From: an uncultured Actinomycetes bacterium
GTDB lineage: Bacteria > Actinomycetota > Actinomycetes > Nanopelagicales > Nanopelagicaceae
Assembly (NCBI GenBank): GCA_903916775.1
Contig: CAIWXY010000186.1
Location: 1 to 8,802, forward strand
Direction of reading: 5' to 3'
DNA length: 8,802 nt
Part shown: positions 5,181-8,802 of the stretch, one piece after another
Position numbering within the stretch: the first letter of the stretch is position 1
Layout of the letters: the number at the start of each line of letters is the position of its first letter
The notes under the pieces: model-generated
The model's input: the letters and a program-made list of their open reading frames with translations, nothing else
The model's database searches: none
What the model was told of the DNA's origin: nothing
Program-made: the position numbers and the translations under genes

Positions 5181-6915
5181 GGCGCTTTACCGAGAGCTTG
5201 GCAGTCAGTTGTCCGCCAGCGATGGTGAAATCTTCTGTAAGGATGGAGAATTTTCGAATTGATTCCGCTCGACTAACGGCCTTGTTGGCATAGTCAACGG
5301 CGCTTTGAATCGCATCGCGAAGAGTTGAATCGTGTGCGAGATCTTTCGCAGATAGGCCTGCTTTAGAGTTGGCGGTTGCCCAGGATTTCATAGCATCAGG
5401 ATCAAGGGTGATGAGGGCCGCGATAAAAGGCTTGTTGTCGCCTACAACCATGCACTGACTGACAAGCGGGTGAGAGCGAAGTCGGTCTTCCAAGATTTCA
5501 GGGGCAACGTTCTTGCCGCCAGAGGTAATGATGATCTCCTTCTTGCGTCCTACCATCGTGATGAATCCGTCAGCATCAATCGAACCCAGATCTCCGGTGC
5601 GTAAGTAGCCATCGGCCGTCAAGGCTTCGTGAGTAGCAGGCTCGTTATTCCAATACTTCTGCATAACGATTGGACCCTTAATCAATATCTCGCCATCTTC
5701 TGCGATGCGAAATTGCGTCCCCGGAACTGGCTTTCCCATAGTGCCGATCTTCTGAGCTTTATTTACATTAAGGCTGGCACCAGCAGTAGTTTCGGTCAGT
5801 CCATAGCCTTCTAGGACTGTGATGCCAGCCCCGCGAAAGAAGTGACCTAGTCGAGGGCTAAGTGGAGCTCCACCAGAAATAGCGGCATCGATACGGCCAC
5901 CCAGGCCCGCACGAATCTTCGAGTAGACCAAGCGATCGAAGATCGCATGCAGCACTCTGGTCCGTAATGAGATCTTTTTGGAATCGATACCTTCGGAGTA
6001 CGCAATTGCGACATCGGTGGCTTTGGCAAAAATTTTACCTTTGCCAGATTCTTCGGCTTTGGTCTGTGCGCTGTTGTAGACCTTTTCAAAGATCCGTGGC
6101 ACTGCGAGTACGAGAGTGGGTTTGAAGGTGGAAAGATCTTGAGGCAAGCGATTGATATCACCACAGTGCGCCATGTGAAGTCCAGCGCTAAGCGATCCAA
6201 TTTCGATCATGCGACCAAATACGTGGGCGACTGGCAGGAAGAGGAGTGTCGACCCACCTTCTTTAAGAAAAACATCATTGGCATAGCCAACGACGTTTGC
6301 ACATTCGGCGATGAAGTTGCCGTGCGATAAGCAGACACCTTTAGGGTTGCCTGTAGTTCCAGATGTGTAGATCAAGGTCGCTAACGAATCTGGGAGTGCT
6401 GTGCGTCGCTTGGTCTCTACATCAACATCGTTAATTCCCGATCCTAGTTTGATCAATTCGCCAAGTGCATGCTCGGCGATGACGAAGGTTGCTGCGCAGG
6501 TTGCAGGCGTTACAGGGGAGACAAGCTCTAATAGAGAAAGCGTTTCGACGATGAGAGCCTTAGCTCCCGAATCTTCAAGAATCCACTTCACTTGTTCAGG
6601 GCTAGAAGTTTCGTAAATGGGAACGCTTACGGCCCCGGCATACCAAATCGCGAAATCAAGAACTGTCCATTCATAACGAGTCTTTGCCATGATGGCGACA
6701 CGGTCGCCAATTCCGATTCCGCTTGCAATCAAGCCCTTGGCCACATCACGGACCTCGTGGTCGAACTCTTTTGCGGTGACAGGTTGCCACTGGTCGCCAA
6801 TTGGGCGTGAGAGCAAGATTCTGTCCGGCTCACGAAGCGCTCGATCGGCGATGATGTCCGAGAGGTTTCCTATCGCGGGCAGCGGAACGAGGGCAGGCTG
6901 AAAGGCTTCTTGCAT
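5131..6915 (-). CDS. Long-chain fatty acid-CoA ligase (AMP-forming, FadD15-type)
   Basis: An adenylate-forming enzyme of 594 residues that activates a long-chain fatty acid with ATP and CoA, through an acyl-AMP, to acyl-CoA. It probably works at the inner face of the membrane. Evidence: the AMP-binding P-loop YTSGTTGNPKG (183-193); FLPVAHVFGR (226-235); SGGAPLSP (347-354); EGYGLTET (369-376); RTGDLGSID (439-447); the hinge region VGRKKEIIITSGGKN (455-469); and a C-terminal LTAKLSVKR (570-578). Length and motif order fit the FadD15 / eukaryote-like ACSL branch; chain length preference cannot be told. The ATG at 6915 is chosen because the frame extends further upstream only as sequence unlike the family that would overlap glucokinase. 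The start has no Shine-Dalgarno but has TAGCGT 7 nt upstream, suggesting a leaderless mRNA. It is the first gene of an operon with the kinase and response regulator, and divergent from the glucokinase gene. Confidence 0.94.
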   Translation of the reverse strand: MQEAFQPALVPLPAIGNLSDIIADRALREPDRILLSRPIGDQWQPVTAKEFDHEVRDVAKGLIASGIGIGDRVAIMAKTRYEWTVLDFAIWYAGAVSVPIYETSSPEQVKWILEDSGAKALIVETLSLLELVSPVTPATCAATFVIAEHALGELIKLGSGINDVDVETKRRTALPDSLATLIYTSGTTGNPKGVCLSHGNFIAECANVVGYANDVFLKEGGSTLLFLPVAHVFGRMIEIGSLSAGLHMAHCGDINRLPQDLSTFKPTLVLAVPRIFEKVYNSAQTKAEESGKGKIFAKATDVAIAYSEGIDSKKISLRTRVLHAIFDRLVYSKIRAGLGGRIDAAISGGAPLSPRLGHFFRGAGITVLEGYGLTETTAGASLNVNKAQKIGTMGKPVPGTQFRIAEDGEILIKGPIVMQKYWNNEPATHEALTADGYLRTGDLGSIDADGFITMVGRKKEIIITSGGKNVAPEILEDRLRSHPLVSQCMVVGDNKPFIAALITLDPDAMKSWATANSKAGLSAKDLAHDSTLRDAIQSAVDYANKAVSRAESIRKFSILTEDFTIAGGQLTAKLSVKRHVVNQQYAAEIAELFA

Positions 6916-6922
6916 AGCCAGA

Positions 6923-6928
6923 ACGCTA
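6923..6928 (-). promoter_or_regulatory. Candidate -10 box of the acyl-CoA ligase operon
   Basis: On the minus strand TAGCGT fits the actinobacterial -10 pattern TANNNT and ends 7 nt before the ligase ATG at 6915. This would place the transcription start at or next to the start codon. No convincing -35 is seen, and no Shine-Dalgarno exists in the gap. The motif is degenerate, so the call rests mainly on its spacing. Confidence 0.4.
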
Positions 6929-6933
6929 GTGGT

Positions 6934-6970
6934 TTTTCCCTCGAATTTCAGGTGATTGGGTGAGGGTAAA
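6934..6970. repeat. Imperfect inverted repeat in the ligase-glucokinase divergent promoter region
   Basis: The arms TTTTCCCTC (6934-6942) and GAGGGTAAA (6962-6970) are reverse complements at 8 of 9 positions, separated by 19 bp. They lie between the two divergent -10 candidates, and the right arm overlaps the glucokinase one. This layout would suit a regulator binding two half-sites to control both genes; the arms are short enough that chance is possible. Confidence 0.35.
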
Positions 6971-6972
6971 CT
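6967..6972 (+). promoter_or_regulatory. Candidate -10 box of the glucokinase gene
   Basis: TAAACT fits TANNNT and is followed by 6 nt and then the GTG start at 6979, the spacing expected for a leaderless mRNA. It overlaps the right arm of an inverted repeat (6962-6970), so a bound repressor there could block it. No clear -35 is present. Confidence 0.42.
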
Positions 6973-6978
6973 CGACCA

Positions 6979-7947
6979 GTGATCGAACATCGGAATCAAA
7001 TAGCAGACCTCAGCATTGGCGTTGATATAGGCGGTACCAAGGTGCTGGGTGGTGTGGTTGATCGTGAGGGAAACATTCTCACAACGCACCGCGAACCGAC
7101 ACCCGCAGCTGGCGGCCAGGCGCTCACCGACGCAATTATTGGTGTAATCCAAGAACTGCTCTCGCAATTCGAAGCTACAACTGTAGGTATCTCCGCGGCA
7201 GGTTTTGTCTCATCAGATCGCGAGACGATGCTTGCTACGCCAAATATTGCCGGCTGGAATGGCATCAATTTAAAGAATGAAATCTCTCGTGAAATTGAGT
7301 TGCCTGTTGTTATTGAAAACGATGCAAATGCAGCTGCTTGGGGAGAAGCCAAGTTTGGTGCAGGTCGCGGCGTAGCTGACATGATGATGCTTACCGTGGG
7401 AACTGGAATCGGTGGAGGTATAGTGAGCGCCGACAGACTTTATCGCGGTGCGTTTGGAGTTGCTGCAGAGTTTGGTCATATGAGAGTTGTTCCAGATGGA
7501 ATCCTCTGCGGTTGTGGCTCCTATGGCTGTTTTGAACAGTATGCCTCAGGAAATGCACTTCGCAGATTTGTTCGTGAGGCCATCACGCAAGCTCCTGATC
7601 GAGGTCGTCTTATTCTTTCAATGGGTGATGGAACTGTGGATGGAATTGTTGGTAGCCACATTACGGATGCAGCCAGACTTTCAGATCACATTGCAATCGA
7701 GGCGTTTAACAAAGTTGCCGATTATCTTGGTGCTGGAATTGCATCGCTCTGCGTGGTGCTTGATCCCTCGACTGTGGGCATAGGTGGCGGAGTGATAGAT
7801 GCTGGCGAATTACTATTGGAACCAACTCGCGCTGCGCTTGAAAAATACATGCCTTTTAATTCAAAGCACCCAAATCCAGCAATTGTTCCTGCTCTGCTTG
7901 GCAATGATGCAGGCTTAGTTGGCGTAGCAGATTTAGCTCGTCGCTAA
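6979..7947 (+). CDS. glkA: ROK-family glucokinase
   Basis: A cytosolic sugar kinase of 322 residues that phosphorylates glucose to glucose 6-phosphate with ATP. It has the phosphate loop DIGGTK (16-21), catalytic Asp115 in VIENDANAAAWGE (111-123), TVGTGIGGGIV (139-149), and the ROK zinc site: His167 in EFGHMRV with Cys177, Cys179 and Cys184 in CGCGSYGC, followed by FEQYASG. A second glycine-rich ATP-contact motif, GIGGGVI, lies at 267-273. Length and motifs match Streptomyces GlkA; the N-terminus goes straight into the kinase domain with no helix-turn-helix, which argues against a ROK repressor. Another hexose or N-acetylsugar substrate cannot be excluded. The GTG at 6979 is the only plausible start before the P-loop; TAAACT lies 6 nt upstream, and the GAGGG at 6962-6966 is too far away (12 nt) to be a good ribosome site. 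It ends 13 bp before the convergent hydrolase gene. Confidence 0.93.
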   Translation: MIEHRNQIADLSIGVDIGGTKVLGGVVDREGNILTTHREPTPAAGGQALTDAIIGVIQELLSQFEATTVGISAAGFVSSDRETMLATPNIAGWNGINLKNEISREIELPVVIENDANAAAWGEAKFGAGRGVADMMMLTVGTGIGGGIVSADRLYRGAFGVAAEFGHMRVVPDGILCGCGSYGCFEQYASGNALRRFVREAITQAPDRGRLILSMGDGTVDGIVGSHITDAARLSDHIAIEAFNKVADYLGAGIASLCVVLDPSTVGIGGGVIDAGELLLEPTRAALEKYMPFNSKHPNPAIVPALLGNDAGLVGVADLARR

Positions 7948-7960
7948 AAATTCAAACCTG

Positions 7961-8802
7961 CTAGACAATAGCCCCATCATCAAATTCATCATCGTCGCGA
8001 CCACTCATTTTGTAGATAGAAGTACCGATTCCTGCAATAAATGCTGCCAATCCGGGCCATGGACCTAGTCCAAAAAGATCGAATCCGGTGGTGTATTCAA
8101 GAAGGAGATAGATCGGTCCCGCAAGCGCTCCTGCGATTGCCCACTTTCCCAACGAATCTGTAGGTTCAATTTTTGGATTTGGAGCAACAAAACGTTGGTC
8201 GTCACGTTGATCGATTTCATCAAGAAAAGTTGAACCGGTCGATTGATCGAGATTCAGAGAAGAAACTATGGATTCAAATTCTGCGTTGATGAGATCAGTT
8301 TCATCTACTTCGCCCATTTCTTCTAATTCACCGCTTAAAACATCGTGAATGAAAGTAACTGTTTCCTCAATTAATTCGACACTGTCATAGTCGTGAGCGA
8401 CATTGTGAAATGATCTTTCAAAGATCAGCTCTCGAACGGTGGGAGAGTAGACATTGTCGAGAATGACTTGTGACCACTTTGGATTGACGGTGTGATCATT
8501 TTCGGAATAAGCAATCATCAATGGGACATCCACTAGGTAGAGATCAGGAACTACTCGCTTCCATAGTTGACGAAGCGAATCAAGCGCTTTCAAAGGTGTA
8601 CGCGGATAGATATGGATAGGCGCGCCAGGTTTTGCGCAATCACTCGGTCCATTTTTTACGGTAGGTAAGAAATATTTCAGAAATGGAATAAGTGAAAATA
8701 TCTTTCGATCATCCCCGATAGAGGGATTGAGCAAAATGATTCCCTCTATTTCGCTTCCTCGAATCTGCGCTAGACGAAGAGTCAGCGCACCACCCATTGA
8801 GA
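7961..8802 (-). CDS. Alpha/beta hydrolase with C-terminal membrane anchor (5' end outside window)
   Basis: The C-terminal 280 or so residues of a serine hydrolase of the monoacylglycerol lipase / carboxylesterase type. The visible N-edge reads SMGG, the second half of the G-x-S-x-G nucleophile elbow, so the ATG at 8797 is internal. Counting from that Met, the other triad residues are probably Asp101 in IAYSENDHTV and His131 in RSFHNVAHDYD. After the hydrolase fold ends near 155 comes an acidic, low-complexity linker (about 157-215, many Glu and Asp), then two likely membrane helices (about 218-234 and 247-263) joined by a short loop with Gly, Pro and Trp, and a short acidic tail (DDDEFDD) ending at Val278. 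The hydrolase would thus be tethered to the membrane by its C-terminus, which suits a lipid or ester substrate. The true substrate is unknown. It converges on glucokinase across 13 bp with no hairpin terminator. Confidence 0.85.
   Translation of the reverse strand, partial: SMGGALTLRLAQIRGSEIEGIILLNPSIGDDRKIFSLIPFLKYFLPTVKNGPSDCAKPGAPIHIYPRTPLKALDSLRQLWKRVVPDLYLVDVPLMIAYSENDHTVNPKWSQVILDNVYSPTVRELIFERSFHNVAHDYDSVELIEETVTFIHDVLSGELEEMGEVDETDLINAEFESIVSSLNLDQSTGSTFLDEIDQRDDQRFVAPNPKIEPTDSLGKWAIAGALAGPIYLLLEYTTGFDLFGLGPWPGLAAFIAGIGTSIYKMSGRDDDEFDDGAIV

Noticed and set aside
6916..7167. Upstream extension of the acyl-CoA ligase frame by 84 residues
   Set aside because: The extra residues do not resemble the family, would overlap glucokinase on the other strand by about 190 bp, and the family N-terminus fits the ATG at 6915.
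7948..7960. Terminator between glucokinase and the hydrolase
   Set aside because: The 13-bp gap is AT-rich with no inverted repeat able to form a hairpin.
8795..8797. ATG at 8797 as the start of the hydrolase
   Set aside because: The codon is the Met of the SMGG nucleophile elbow, so the protein must begin well upstream, beyond the window edge.

Overview
The window looks like chromosome from a streamlined actinobacterium, most like the freshwater planktonic lineages (Nanopelagicales/acI type). The evidence is a DUF3000 protein beside an HRDC-type ribonuclease D, a PimB-like mannosyltransferase, a FadD15-type acyl-CoA ligase and a ROK glucokinase, a combination I know from Actinobacteria. Base composition is moderate, not the high GC of Streptomyces or Mycobacterium, and packing is extreme: most gene borders overlap and the largest intergenic gap is 63 bp. 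The lineage is inferred; no rRNA or marker gene is present. I see no tRNA, insertion sequence, CRISPR array or prophage, and no gene-free stretch over 300 bp.

Layout. Bases 1-372 (+) hold the 3' end of dxs (isoprenoid precursor synthesis). It meets, tail to tail with a 14-bp overlap, a minus-strand operon at 359-2857 that reads pyrimidine-reductase-like protein, then DUF3000 protein, then ribonuclease D. This operon is head to head, with overlapping 5' ends, with the plus-strand mannosyltransferase gene (2842-4005). That gene runs 9 bp into the end of a second minus-strand operon (3997-6915): long-chain acyl-CoA ligase, sensorless histidine kinase, NarL/LuxR-type response regulator. All three genes of that operon overlap. 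Across a 63-bp divergent promoter region lies the ROK glucokinase (6979-7947, +). It converges on an alpha/beta hydrolase (7961 to beyond 8802, -) that carries an unusual acidic linker and two membrane helices at its C-terminus.

How the genes relate. The acyl-CoA ligase, the PimB-like enzyme and the hydrolase all point to lipid and envelope metabolism; glucokinase and Dxs feed central carbon and isoprenoid supply; ribonuclease D handles RNA 3' ends. The small two-component pair, translationally coupled to the acyl-CoA ligase, is the most interesting arrangement and may tie gene regulation to fatty-acid activation, which is inference. Several starts (DUF3000, mannosyltransferase, acyl-CoA ligase, glucokinase) lack a good Shine-Dalgarno but have a TANNNT box 6-7 nt upstream, as expected for leaderless transcripts. 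No wholly new system is evident; the genes belong to known families, and the novelty lies in architecture and in the pairing of the sensorless kinase with the ligase.
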